Assembly: GCA_964639765.1 (NCBI GenBank) | Contig: CAZXEN010000033.1 | Coordinates: forward strand, 1 to 19,164 | Reading direction: 5' to 3' | DNA from: Scybalousia_A sp964639765 | GTDB taxonomy: Bacteria; Bacteroidota; Bacteroidia; Bacteroidales; P3 | Length of the DNA stretch: 19,164 nucleotides | Shown here: positions 1 through 7,834 of the stretch, in pieces | Position numbering within the stretch: position 1 is the stretch's first letter | Layout of the letters: each line of letters opens with the position of its first letter | Notes under the pieces: generated by a model | The model's database searches: none | The model's input: only the letters and a program-made list of their open reading frames with translations | What the model was told of the DNA's origin: nothing | Made by a program: the position numbers and the translations under genes

Positions 1-2859
1 TTCCTCTGTCCAACAACCAAAGTCAGAAGAAGTAAGTGTTTCAAAATCTTCTGTAAATGGATTAGAATTAGTTACTGTAAAAGTAGAGCATTCTGTACGG
101 AAAGAAGCAGTAGTGTATGTTGAAAGTTCATCACCACATTGACTTGCAGCTCTTACAGAATAAAATGTTGCTGGCAGAAGATCTGTAAGTTGTGCAACGT
201 TGTCTGTCAAAGTTGCTTCTGTCCAATCTTCTTCTGCATCAGTTTTATATTCTACCACGAAATCGCCTCCTTCTGGTAAAGTTACTGTTGCTGTATATGC
301 TGTTACTTCACTTACATTAACGAAAGCAGGAGCAGAACATTCAACAGCAGACAGACTGAAGTTTGTTATTTCCACTGCAGGCTGTTCTCCACCAGAACCA
401 TCATTTCTCCATAGGAAAGTAACTTTGATTTCTCCTTCTGGATTAGGATTGAATACATCTGCAGAGATATGAACAGTGTTAGATCCGGTAAGATTGTATT
501 TGTAAGGGTATGATGTATATGAATATGATGATTGAGAAAGATAATCAGCAAAACTAAATGCATTGGTTGTATATGAGTAACTGTATGCACTTGCCTGGTC
601 TTGTGCTGACCACATAGCAGGAGAAATAAATAACTTCATGTAATCATAAGAAGATTCACCACCTGCTTTTACATCAAACTCTATATGCAGTTGCCCTTCT
701 GAACCTGTTGCGAATGTTTTTTCAGCATAAACGGTAGTTGGAGAATATTCATTTGCATTGTATCCGGAAGTTGTTCCGTCGTTGGTTACAAACATTCCAT
801 AAGCATCGCCAAGAGAGCCTATTGTCCAATAGTTGCTATAAGTACCGTTTGTGAATAACCAAGCTCTGTCGCCTGTTTCTTCATCGCCTGAGAAATCTGT
901 TGCGTATGGTAATTCAACTGCAGACTGTAATGTAGAGAATGTTAAAGTAGCAGCTGCACTTTCACCATCTTCTTCACCACAATCTGCTTTTACACTTGCA
1001 GTGTATGAAGTAGATTCTGGTAAATCTTCAAAAGTATATTCATTTTCTGAAACAGTTATTTCTTCTGCTCCTCCTACAAATTCGCCAGTTATTGCATTTT
1101 TCAAAGATACGATATAATTGTCTGCATCACCTGTCCAAGTAAGAGTTGCAGTACTTGTTGTTGCGTCTGAAAGAGTTACTGTAGGTGCAGGACAAGCTAT
1201 AGCTGTAGTGAATGTTTTTTCAAGAGACCAAGCTATATCTCCACTACCACAATCTACACCAACTTTAACTGTGTAGGCAGTTTCAGGAGCAAGACCTGTA
1301 AGAGTGAAAGGATTTTCTGATGCAGTAGTTGTTGTCCAATCTTCATCTGCATTTGTCTTGTAAGCAACAGTAACAGTCTCTACATCGCTTACCCAAGACA
1401 AATTTATGCTATGACCTAAAGGATTGCTTACTGCAAAACTTGTAGGTTCAGAACAGCTTGGACGAATAGATACAGTAAAGTCATCTAAGTTCCAAGAAGC
1501 TGAAGTAGATGTTGTGGAAACATAAATAATGGCTATTCTACCACCTTCAGCTTCAACGTTTGTGAAGTCAAAAGGTCCTTGAAGGTTACCATTGCCTGTA
1601 GAACCAGAGCCACCTCTTGAAGCAGGAGTTTCACAAACTCCTACAAGTTCAAATGTATTTGTGTCCGCAGCATCTGTCATAACACCTACTCTGACATAAC
1701 CATTGCTGGTGGTTGTTGCTGTTGTCCAGAATGTAAGTCTAAGATTGTGGATATCTTCTGAGAATTCAGGAAGAACGATAACGTTTGCTGAACCCTTGAA
1801 CTCAGCAGAGTTTGACCCTGAATGACAAGCAGGAGAGTGTCCGCAATAAACGAAAGGTCCATTATTTACTATAGGGGTAGCCCAACAGTTGAAAGGTTGT
1901 TCTCCACCACCTGTATAGGATTCAAAGTCTTCAAACCATGCGTTATCTTCAGTAGGTAAATCTGTTATTATAGCACAAGCAGTACGGAAAGAAGCATTCT
2001 TCCAAGAAGAAGTAGAACTTCCACAATCAGATTGTATTCTTACTTTGTAGGCAGTGCTTGCAGTCAAATCGGTAAGAATATATTCTTCTCCTGATAATCC
2101 TGCAATAGTAGTTACAGCGTCTTCATCATCCCAATCTGCACTTGCAAGAGCATATTGTAAATTGATGGAAGCATCAGAATTGTTTTCGTTCATTGTCCAA
2201 GATACAGTAGCAGTATTTGTTTCAACATTACCTACTGTTATTGTAGCAGGAGCATAACAGAAATCTGCTCCAGAAGAAACAATTGTTAACTGAATATTTG
2301 GATAAGAACTTAAAGGATTTGTAGCATTTGCAAAAGTATAAGGAATATAACCACTATAAGAACCAGAACCATAATCACTATATTTATACAAGCAACGGCC
2401 TGATGCTGAAGTAGAAGTCCAATACGTAGTACTTTCATAGCTTCCTGTATTATCAAATACACCAACAACCAAATTGCTTGTACCATCGTAAGTGAATGGT
2501 ACATCTAATTCTATTGTTGTCCAATCAGAAGATGAAAAAGTAACACTTCCATCAAAGACCTCAGTCATATTCTCTTCACTAATAGCTGTAGTTAAACTTG
2601 ACTCTGTTGTTGATCCAAGATAGATTTTTAAAGTTCTTGTATAACCACTATTACCCTTATATGCAATATGAGTAATAGTCCCTGCCATGTTTATATCTTC
2701 TGCAAGATATACTGTCTGATTGACAGAATAGTTATAATAGGTATGAGAGGGAACATAATTCTGTGTTTCTGTTCCCGTTCCGATTGTAATGGTTTCTTGC
2801 GACCATCCGCTAATGGACATTATTATTGCCATTAGCATAAACATAAATAACTTTTTCAT
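1..2859 (-). CDS. Large exported fibronectin III / cleaved-adhesin (choice-of-anchor J) protein, 3' end outside the window
   Basis: The frame is open from an ATG at 2857-2859 to the left edge, giving 953 codons with no stop, so the C-terminus is missing. Residues 1 to about 20 form a signal peptide ending ...SGWSQ. Residues 21-200 form an N-terminal beta-rich region common in Bacteroidetes surface proteins. FN3-like modules start with Cys-x-x-Pro at about residues 201, 469, 556 and 841, and two of them (201, 841) end in ASFRT-x-C. Between them lie jelly-roll modules of the cleaved-adhesin/choice-of-anchor J type at about 306-468 (starting WFEDFES) and a related one at about 648-840. A third begins near 935 (FTEDFET). 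Such proteins are usually secreted by the type IX system and bind host or polysaccharide surfaces. A C-terminal sorting domain would lie off-window, so T9SS export is inferred. Composition is Thr/Ser/Asp-rich. Substrate and binding partner are unknown. Confidence 0.9.
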   Translation of the reverse strand, partial: MKKLFMFMLMAIIMSISGWSQETITIGTGTETQNYVPSHTYYNYSVNQTVYLAEDINMAGTITHIAYKGNSGYTRTLKIYLGSTTESSLTTAISEENMTEVFDGSVTFSSSDWTTIELDVPFTYDGTSNLVVGVFDNTGSYESTTYWTSTSASGRCLYKYSDYGSGSYSGYIPYTFANATNPLSSYPNIQLTIVSSGADFCYAPATITVGNVETNTATVSWTMNENNSDASINLQYALASADWDDEDAVTTIAGLSGEEYILTDLTASTAYKVRIQSDCGSSTSSWKNASFRTACAIITDLPTEDNAWFEDFESYTGGGEQPFNCWATPIVNNGPFVYCGHSPACHSGSNSAEFKGSANVIVLPEFSEDIHNLRLTFWTTATTTSNGYVRVGVMTDAADTNTFELVGVCETPASRGGSGSTGNGNLQGPFDFTNVEAEGGRIAIIYVSTTSTSASWNLDDFTVSIRPSCSEPTSFAVSNPLGHSINLSWVSDVETVTVAYKTNADEDWTTTTASENPFTLTGLAPETAYTVKVGVDCGSGDIAWSLEKTFTTAIACPAPTVTLSDATTSTATLTWTGDADNYIVSLKNAITGEFVGGAEEITVSENEYTFEDLPESTSYTASVKADCGEEDGESAAATLTFSTLQSAVELPYATDFSGDEETGDRAWLFTNGTYSNYWTIGSLGDAYGMFVTNDGTTSGYNANEYSPTTVYAEKTFATGSEGQLHIEFDVKAGGESSYDYMKLFISPAMWSAQDQASAYSYSYTTNAFSFADYLSQSSYSYTSYPYKYNLTGSNTVHISADVFNPNPEGEIKVTFLWRNDGSGGEQPAVEITNFSLSAVECSAPAFVNVSEVTAYTATVTLPEGGDFVVEYKTDAEEDWTEATLTDNVAQLTDLLPATFYSVRAASQCGDELSTYTTASFRTECSTFTVTNSNPFTEDFETLTSSDFGCWTEE

Positions 2860-2965
2860 TTTTAATAAAATTTTAGTTTATAATTAAGTTAATTGTTTTC
2901 TTATACTTTTAAGTCTATTTTTTAGAGAAAAGAGATGTCAGTCAAAGTATGAAATTTAGTGACCA

Positions 2966-2998
2966 CAAAGTTACGAATTTTTTTTTGAATAAACCAAA
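2966..2998 (-). promoter_or_regulatory. Bacteroidetes-type promoter of the adhesin gene
   Basis: On the minus strand TAACTTTG (2973 to 2966) matches the TAnnTTTG -7 consensus exactly, and TTTG (2998 to 2995) lies 21 bp upstream as a -33 element. Transcription would begin near 2959, giving a leader of about 100 nt before the ATG at 2859. Confidence 0.65.
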
Positions 2999-3051
2999 TA
3001 AAATTGACAATAAATTTTATTTTTTTATTATGCAGGCTTAATGTTTTTTAG

Positions 3052-3059
3052 TAACTTTG
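3052..3059 (+). promoter_or_regulatory. Bacteroidetes -7 element upstream of the FISUMP gene
   Basis: TAACTTTG matches TAnnTTTG exactly and lies 29 bp before the ATG at 3089. The -33 region is poor (TATG at 3029-3032 is the best match). It is the mirror image of the -7 element of the divergent adhesin gene: both are GTAACTTTG on their own strand. Confidence 0.6.
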
Positions 3060-3088
3060 CATTCTGTTATGAAGAATAAAAATTGACA

Positions 3089-3817
3089 ATGAAACATATT
3101 TTATTTTTATATATTTCACTTATAGTTATAATAACAAGTGTATATTCTCAAAGTTATGACAATGGTTTTGCAAAACCTATTGTAACAGAAAACGGGTCTT
3201 TTACCTATTATGAACTTCCTCCACTTCAAACTTCAGAGGGAATACTTGTTTTTTTGGATAGAAATTTGGGAGCTTTAAGCGAAGATGTTTCTTCTTCGGA
3301 TTCTTGGGGAGATTTATATCAATGGGGAAGATCAACAGATGGACACGAAAAGCGTTTATCAGATACTATTATGAAAATATCGCCCAATTTTATTACAACA
3401 ACCAAGAAGTTTATAATAGACTATTCTCATGCAAATGATTGGATTTCTTCTCCCAAAGATGATTTATGGGGTGATGAACAGACAAATAATCCTTGTCCTT
3501 GTGGCTATCGTTTGCCTACAGAAAAAGAATGGAGAGCAGTCTTGGTTTTGGGAGCAGAGATAAAACCTACAGGAACAGGAGCATATTATCTAAGCATTGC
3601 AGACGGGCAAATAAAACTTCCTTGTGCTGGATTGAGAAATGCTTATTCTGGAGATATTCAATATCAAGGAATGCGTGGATATTATTGGGGAGGAGATGCC
3701 AAGTCAAGAGGACTCTCTTCCTGTATGGATTTCAACAAGTCTGAGATTACAACCAATGTTACCGTCTATGGTTTCAGGGCATTTGGCAGAAGTGTCAGAT
3801 GTATGAAAAAGCAATGA
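3089..3817 (+). CDS. Exported FISUMP-domain protein (242 aa)
   Basis: The start is taken as the ATG at 3089. A TTG two codons upstream is in frame but less likely. Residues 1-20 are a hydrophobic signal peptide ending VYS before Gln21, and there is no lipobox cysteine. The rest matches the FISUMP family (Fibrobacter succinogenes major paralogous domain, TIGR02145): LDRNLGA near 57-63, DLYQWGR near 75-81, NPCPCGYRLPTEKEW near 134-148, and a C-terminal GFRAFGRSVRCMK. The family is widespread in Bacteroidetes and Fibrobacter surface proteins and resembles formylglycine-generating/C-type-lectin-like folds. Its function is unknown and no catalytic role should be assumed. The transporter gene follows after 13 bp, so they may share a transcript, but a functional link is not evident. 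Confidence 0.85.
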   Translation: MKHILFLYISLIVIITSVYSQSYDNGFAKPIVTENGSFTYYELPPLQTSEGILVFLDRNLGALSEDVSSSDSWGDLYQWGRSTDGHEKRLSDTIMKISPNFITTTKKFIIDYSHANDWISSPKDDLWGDEQTNNPCPCGYRLPTEKEWRAVLVLGAEIKPTGTGAYYLSIADGQIKLPCAGLRNAYSGDIQYQGMRGYYWGGDAKSRGLSSCMDFNKSEITTNVTVYGFRAFGRSVRCMKKQ

Positions 3818-3830
3818 ACATCTTTTGCCT

Positions 3831-5078
3831 ATGACAAGCAACCAAATCATAGCCTTGCTGATATTTGTATTAAGTTATTCAGGTATAATCTTCAACAAGT
3901 TGCCTCTTATAAATCTGAACAGAAAGACCTCAGCCTTTGTAGGTGCGGTCTTGATGGTGGCTTTGGGGGTTATAGACTTTGATTTTGCCTTGCAGAGCAT
4001 AGACTTCAACACTATTGTCCTGCTTTTGGGAATGATGATTATCATTTCGGCGCTTAGGCTGGACGGATTTTTTGAATTTATATCCTACACCACAACAGAA
4101 CATGCAAAAAACACAACGGCTTTGCTTGGCGTTATTGTACTTATTACCGGTTTTGCTTCTGCTTTTTTGGTGAATGATGCTGTGGTCCTGCTTTTTACTC
4201 CTGTAATTATCAATATATGCAGACAATCTAAATTGAATCCTGTGCCGTTTTTACTTGGAGAAATATTTTCTGCTAATGCTGGTTCTTTGATGACAATAAC
4301 GGGTAATCCCCAAAATATGATTATTGGTATTGCTTCTAATATCAGTTACGCAAAGTTTATGATTTGTATGTTGCCGGTTGCGTTGTTGTCTATGGTTGTA
4401 ATTATTTTTGTGATAAAGAAAACAAATAGAGATATTTTTTCAAAATATACCAATATAAGCATCGCAAAACAGAACTATCCCAAGGCAGAACTGAAAAAGA
4501 TGAGGTTTTCCCTGCTTGTCTTTGCTTTGGTTGTGGCAGGTTTTTTCTTTGGCAAGTTGCTCCGTCTGTCCATACCGGTGATTGCTATAAGCGGTTCTGC
4601 TCTTATCCTTCTGTTTTCCAGACATGATGCAAAAAAAGTTTTTCAGGGTGTGGATTTTTCTCTCTTGCTGTTCTTTGCAAGTCTCTTTGTCTTGGTTGCA
4701 GGGATAAAACAAAGTGGAGTTTTAGACTTTATCTTCAATATATCCCTACAGGAAAACGCTCTTTCCATACTTTTCCTATTCGTTATCTCCATTCTGCTTT
4801 CCCAAGTTTTGAGCAATGTGCCTTATACCGTCTTTATGCTTCCGTTGATGAACATCGCCAAGAGTGAAATCCTGTGGCTTACCTTGGCTTCTGCCTCTAC
4901 CCTTGCCGGCAACCTGACCATAGTGGGAGCAATGGCTAACCTTATAGTAATAGAAGAAGCGGAGAAAGAAAATGTACTTATCTCCTCAAAACATTTCTTG
5001 CGCCCAGCCATACTTATCACGACAATAACCTGTGTTGTCGCACTGCTGTTCAATATGTTTCTTTTGCTTGTACTTTAA
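3831..5078 (+). CDS. Ion transporter of the ArsB/NhaD/SLC13 (IT) superfamily (415 aa)
   Basis: A highly hydrophobic inner-membrane protein with about 11-12 predicted spans. It carries two related half-repeats typical of the citrate-transporter/ArsB-NhaD fold. The first has NDAVVLLFTP (from N115) followed by TGNPQN (157-162). The second has SNVPYTVFMLP and AGNLTIVGAMANLIV (359-373). In this superfamily the paired Gly-Asn loops line the substrate and sodium site. Members move citrate and other dicarboxylates, arsenite, sulfate, silicate or Na+/H+, and the sequence does not tell me which. No arsR, arsA or arsC lies nearby, so an arsenite role has no support. The ATG at 3831 is preferred over an in-frame TTG at 3825. 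It follows the FISUMP gene by 13 bp and converges with the glycosyltransferase, also 13 bp away, with no visible terminator. Confidence 0.85.
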   Translation: MTSNQIIALLIFVLSYSGIIFNKLPLINLNRKTSAFVGAVLMVALGVIDFDFALQSIDFNTIVLLLGMMIIISALRLDGFFEFISYTTTEHAKNTTALLGVIVLITGFASAFLVNDAVVLLFTPVIINICRQSKLNPVPFLLGEIFSANAGSLMTITGNPQNMIIGIASNISYAKFMICMLPVALLSMVVIIFVIKKTNRDIFSKYTNISIAKQNYPKAELKKMRFSLLVFALVVAGFFFGKLLRLSIPVIAISGSALILLFSRHDAKKVFQGVDFSLLLFFASLFVLVAGIKQSGVLDFIFNISLQENALSILFLFVISILLSQVLSNVPYTVFMLPLMNIAKSEILWLTLASASTLAGNLTIVGAMANLIVIEEAEKENVLISSKHFLRPAILITTITCVVALLFNMFLLLVL

Positions 5079-5091
5079 AAAGGGTGATAAA

Positions 5092-5958
5092 CTATACGGA
5101 ACAGACGCTGTATAATTTTATAAGGTCCAGAAATCTCAGACAAGGTCTTGAAGAATGTAGTTGTCTGACAAAAAAAACTCTGAAAAAAGGAAAAACCTTG
5201 GCATATACCTTTGCAATGTGCAGGGCATTCAGCTTTTTGTAGGCTTTTATAAGGGATAAATCTCCCAAAAAATCTTTGTATTTCGGGTTCTTGTATAGGA
5301 TTGCAAGGTTGCGGCTTGCGTTTATGGTATCGGAAATAAATCTGTCTGTTTCTTTTAATCCCAGATGTTCCACAGGATTGTCTGCAAAGCAAATATTATA
5401 ATTATGCTTGGCTAATTCGCAGGCAAATAAAGTGTCTTCATGTCCATAACCTTTTATCTGCTCGTTAAACCTTACGCTGCGAAATATTTCCTTGCGTATC
5501 ATGAAATTGTTTGTGGTGAAATGTTTTCTCTGTTCTTCTCTCTGTTTTCCATTCTTCCAATGCAGGAGATATTCCCTGCTTATAGCAGATTTTGGACAAT
5601 AGACAGTACCTCCGCATACGATATCATATTGTTTTGTCTGTGAGATATAGTTGTGAAGAAAATCTTCTCTGACCACACCACTGTCGCAATCCAAGAACAA
5701 CAGCCATTCTCCATTGGCCTGGTCTGCAAGGAAGTTTCTTATCTTTGAACGGCCAAAGTTTTCTTTTAGCTCTATGTATCGTGTGTTTGGCAGAGAGGAA
5801 AGAAAGACCCTGTTCCTATAAGCCAATTCTTTGTCAGAGGAAAAATCGTCTGCAAAGACTAACTCACAGTCCCTGTTCTCTTTCTCTGACAACAAAGACA
5901 AGTCTTGTGCAAGTTTTGTTACATCATAGTTGTATATGGGTACAAGTATGGAAAACAT
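5092..5958 (-). CDS. Family 2 glycosyltransferase (GT-A fold, 288 aa)
   Basis: The N-terminus MFSILVPIYN is the classic GT2 nucleotide-sugar-binding start. FADDFSSD (about 35-42) gives the first aspartates, FLDCDSG (88-94) supplies the DxD metal/nucleotide-diphosphate motif at D90/D92, and GYGHEDTLF (170-178) contains the ED pair that usually carries the acceptor-activating base. The family transfers a sugar from a nucleotide-sugar donor at the cytoplasmic face of the membrane, typically for LPS, capsule or glycoprotein glycans. No transmembrane helix is seen. Donor and acceptor cannot be read from the sequence. It stands alone, not in a polysaccharide cluster, downstream of aspA on the same strand and separated from it by a hairpin, with no good promoter of its own. 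Confidence 0.9.
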   Translation of the reverse strand: MFSILVPIYNYDVTKLAQDLSLLSEKENRDCELVFADDFSSDKELAYRNRVFLSSLPNTRYIELKENFGRSKIRNFLADQANGEWLLFLDCDSGVVREDFLHNYISQTKQYDIVCGGTVYCPKSAISREYLLHWKNGKQREEQRKHFTTNNFMIRKEIFRSVRFNEQIKGYGHEDTLFACELAKHNYNICFADNPVEHLGLKETDRFISDTINASRNLAILYKNPKYKDFLGDLSLIKAYKKLNALHIAKVYAKVFPFFRVFFVRQLHSSRPCLRFLDLIKLYSVCSV

Positions 5959-5983
5959 ATATTCTTTTTAGTAAGAGAAAACA

Positions 5984-6025
5984 TTTAAGGTCTTCAAAGC
6001 CATTAATGACCTTAAAGACCTTAAA
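5984..6025 (-). terminator. Hairpin between aspA and the glycosyltransferase, possible terminator or attenuator
   Basis: TTTAAGGTCTT (5984-5994) and AAGACCTTAAA (6015-6025) are a perfect 11-bp inverted repeat, extended inward with mismatches and closed by the palindrome CATTAATG (6001-6008). Read on the minus strand it begins 27 nt after the aspA stop and is followed by TGTTTTCTCTT, a modest U-rich tail. It could end aspA transcription or attenuate read-through into the glycosyltransferase. Confidence 0.5.
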
Positions 6026-6052
6026 CACATTTTATCTATCTAAACTCAGCAA

Positions 6053-7513
6053 TTAAAGTTTTGCAAGTATAGCTTCCAAAGTTTCCATGATTTTGTCTTG
6101 GTCTGCCTTTATAGGAAGATTAACCGGCTTAATCATGTTTTCAGGTGCGAAGATAGTATCAAGCTGTTCTTTTGTAAGAACACCATTTTCCAATGCTATT
6201 TCATAAACACCTTTACCTGTTTTCTTAGCTATCTTGGCAATTCTTGTACTGTTTTTGTATCCAATGTAAGGGTTCAAAGCAGTAACTGTGCCTATAGCTT
6301 TTGCTATGAAGTTCTTGCAGTTTTCTTCGTCTGCCTCTATACCATCGATGCAAAGGGTACGCAATGTATTGAAACCGTTTGTCAATAGATTGATGCTTTC
6401 GAACAAGCAATATACAGCAACAGGTTCCATAACGTTAAGTTCCAGTTGTGCATTTTCGCTTGCAAGCATAACAGCAGTGTCATTTCCTATTACTTTATAG
6501 CAAAGTTGGTTCATAACTTCTGGTATAACAGGATTTACTTTTCCTGGCATGATAGAAGAACCTGGCTGCATTTCTGGAAGATGAATTTCTGCCAAACCAC
6601 ATCTTGGACCGCTACCCATAAGACGAAGGTCGTTGCATATTTTTATTGCTCTAAGTGCGGTACGTTTTAGTTCGCTTGACAAACCTACCAATGCACTTGT
6701 GTCAGGAGTTGCCTCTATAAGATTTTCTGCCAAAGTAACGTTCCAACCTGTTATATCCCTAAGAGCTTTGATACATAATTCAGAATAACCTGGCTCTGCA
6801 CAGATACCTGTACCTATTGCAGTAGCACCCATATTAACTTCCAAAAGATTTTCTCTTACTCTTTCTACATCCTTAGCTGCTTTTCTAAGCATGGTTGCAA
6901 AAGCACCAAAGCTCTGTCCTAAAGTCATAGGAACACCGTCTTGCAACTGAGTACGTCCCATCTTGACAATGTTCTTGAACTCGTTGGCCTTCTTTTCCAA
7001 ACTTGCAGCGCAATCGTTGATAGCCTTGATAAGTTTTTCACTTTCCAAGTAAAGTCCAAAATGGAATCCTGTTGGATAAGCATCGTTAGTTGATTGAGAA
7101 GCGTTGGAATGGTCATTTGGTGAACAATATTTGTATTCTCCTGGTTTATGTCCCATTATCTGCAATGCACGGTTGGCAATTACTTCGTTTGCATTCATAT
7201 TGACAGTAGTACCTGCTCCTCCTTGAATCATATCACTTAGGAAATACTGATCCAATTTTCCTTCTTTCATTTCTTCACAAGCCTGTACCATCGCTTTGAA
7301 CTGCTCGTCTGTAAGTTTTCCTTGAGCGTGGTTGGCAATGGCTGCACCATGTTTGGTAATTGCAAAACCTTTGATGAAATTAGGATAAGCGTTCATTGGA
7401 ACACCTGAAATCTTGAAATTATTAAATCCTCTAAGGGATTGTACTCCGTATAAAGCATCTACAGGAACATTAAGTTCGCCTATAAGGTCGCTTTCTTTTC
7501 TGAAATCTGCCAT
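6053..7513 (-). CDS. aspA: Aspartate ammonia-lyase (aspartase, 486 aa)
   Basis: Catalyses the reversible deamination of L-aspartate to fumarate and ammonia in the cytoplasm, feeding fumarate to respiration or the TCA branch. It is full-length for the fumarase/aspartase superfamily. The signature GSSIMPGKVNP (about 317-327) carries the catalytic serine loop. Upstream regions GGAGTTVNMNANEV and SQSTNDAYPTG are the other two conserved active-site segments, and the N-terminal start (SDLIGELNVPVDALYGVQ) is typical. AspA is separated from FumC and argininosuccinate lyase by overall similarity and by the residues after the first segment, so the call is strong but rests on family recognition. The gene is transcribed away from the BatA-domain gene. 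Its best promoter-like element lies about 220 nt upstream, which would give it a long leader holding a strong inverted repeat. Confidence 0.93.
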   Translation of the reverse strand: MADFRKESDLIGELNVPVDALYGVQSLRGFNNFKISGVPMNAYPNFIKGFAITKHGAAIANHAQGKLTDEQFKAMVQACEEMKEGKLDQYFLSDMIQGGAGTTVNMNANEVIANRALQIMGHKPGEYKYCSPNDHSNASQSTNDAYPTGFHFGLYLESEKLIKAINDCAASLEKKANEFKNIVKMGRTQLQDGVPMTLGQSFGAFATMLRKAAKDVERVRENLLEVNMGATAIGTGICAEPGYSELCIKALRDITGWNVTLAENLIEATPDTSALVGLSSELKRTALRAIKICNDLRLMGSGPRCGLAEIHLPEMQPGSSIMPGKVNPVIPEVMNQLCYKVIGNDTAVMLASENAQLELNVMEPVAVYCLFESINLLTNGFNTLRTLCIDGIEADEENCKNFIAKAIGTVTALNPYIGYKNSTRIAKIAKKTGKGVYEIALENGVLTKEQLDTIFAPENMIKPVNLPIKADQDKIMETLEAILAKL

Positions 7514-7662
7514 GTCTTTTAATAAAAATTTTTATTGTTTTGTACTATATTATTTATAATCCACCTCTATAACTTACTTTTTATTCGTTTATTGTATAAA
7601 ATCAAAAAAATTTTTTTGCTGTTTTTCGGATTATTTGTGAATATATGACTAAAAACTCTTCC

Positions 7663-7731
7663 AAGGATATGCTGTAAGCTTGGTTGCAGGATAGTTTCCC
7701 AAAGGTCTGATGGGTCATACAGCAAATCCTT
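7663..7731 (-). ncRNA. Candidate structured RNA or aspA 5' leader element (unassigned family)
   Basis: Read on the minus strand, AAGGATTTGCTGTA (7731 to 7718) pairs with TACAGCATATCCTT (7676 to 7663): 13 Watson-Crick pairs with one internal U-U mismatch, enclosing a 41-nt loop that can form a CAG/CTG or GGA/TCC inner hairpin. The stem starts six bases after a TACTTTTG element, so it would begin close to the transcription start. It is either the start of a ~217-nt aspA leader or a separate small RNA. I compared it by eye with SRP RNA, SAM-I, cobalamin and TPP riboswitch cores and found no convincing match. Orientation is inferred from the promoter-like element only. Confidence 0.45.
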
Positions 7732-7736
7732 TAGAA

Positions 7737-7744
7737 CAAAAGTA
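7737..7744 (-). promoter_or_regulatory. Bacteroidetes -7 element for aspA or the candidate RNA
   Basis: TACTTTTG on the minus strand fits TAnnTTTG. No TTG sits at the expected -33 spacing. It is the only full match between here and the aspA start at 7513. Confidence 0.45.
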
Positions 7745-7801
7745 AAAACATGGTAGTTTTTTTATTTTGTATTCAACAAACTGTGTTTAGGAAAACTTTC
7801 G

Positions 7802-7809
7802 TATCTTTG
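7802..7809 (+). promoter_or_regulatory. Bacteroidetes -7 element upstream of the BatA-domain gene
   Basis: TATCTTTG fits TAnnTTTG and lies 25 bp before the ATG at 7835, predicting a leader of about 20 nt. The -33 region has no clear TTG. Confidence 0.5.
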
Positions 7810-7834
7810 CAGATACAAATATTGGTATGACGGT

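Larger units (their letters stand above)
7514..7834. other. Divergent intergenic region between aspA and the BatA-domain gene
   Basis: This 321-bp AT-rich stretch has no credible open reading frame. It holds the candidate structured RNA element (7663-7731), a minus-strand -7 element (7737-7744), a plus-strand -7 element (7802-7809) and an A7T7 tract near 7606-7619. Confidence 0.8.

Noticed and set aside
3831..5078. Arsenite efflux assignment (arsB)
   Set aside because: The fold family includes ArsB, but no arsR, arsA or arsC is nearby and the protein is also consistent with dicarboxylate, sulfate or Na+/H+ transporters of the same superfamily.
7663..7731. SAM-I riboswitch or SRP RNA identity for the aspA upstream stem
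   Set aside because: The minus strand contains GCAACC after a GAAAC segment, which recalls SAM-I, and a CAGACC segment that recalls the SRP apical loop. The rest of both conserved cores, such as the SAM-I P3/P4 region and the SRP GGAA tetraloop with its symmetric loop, is missing.
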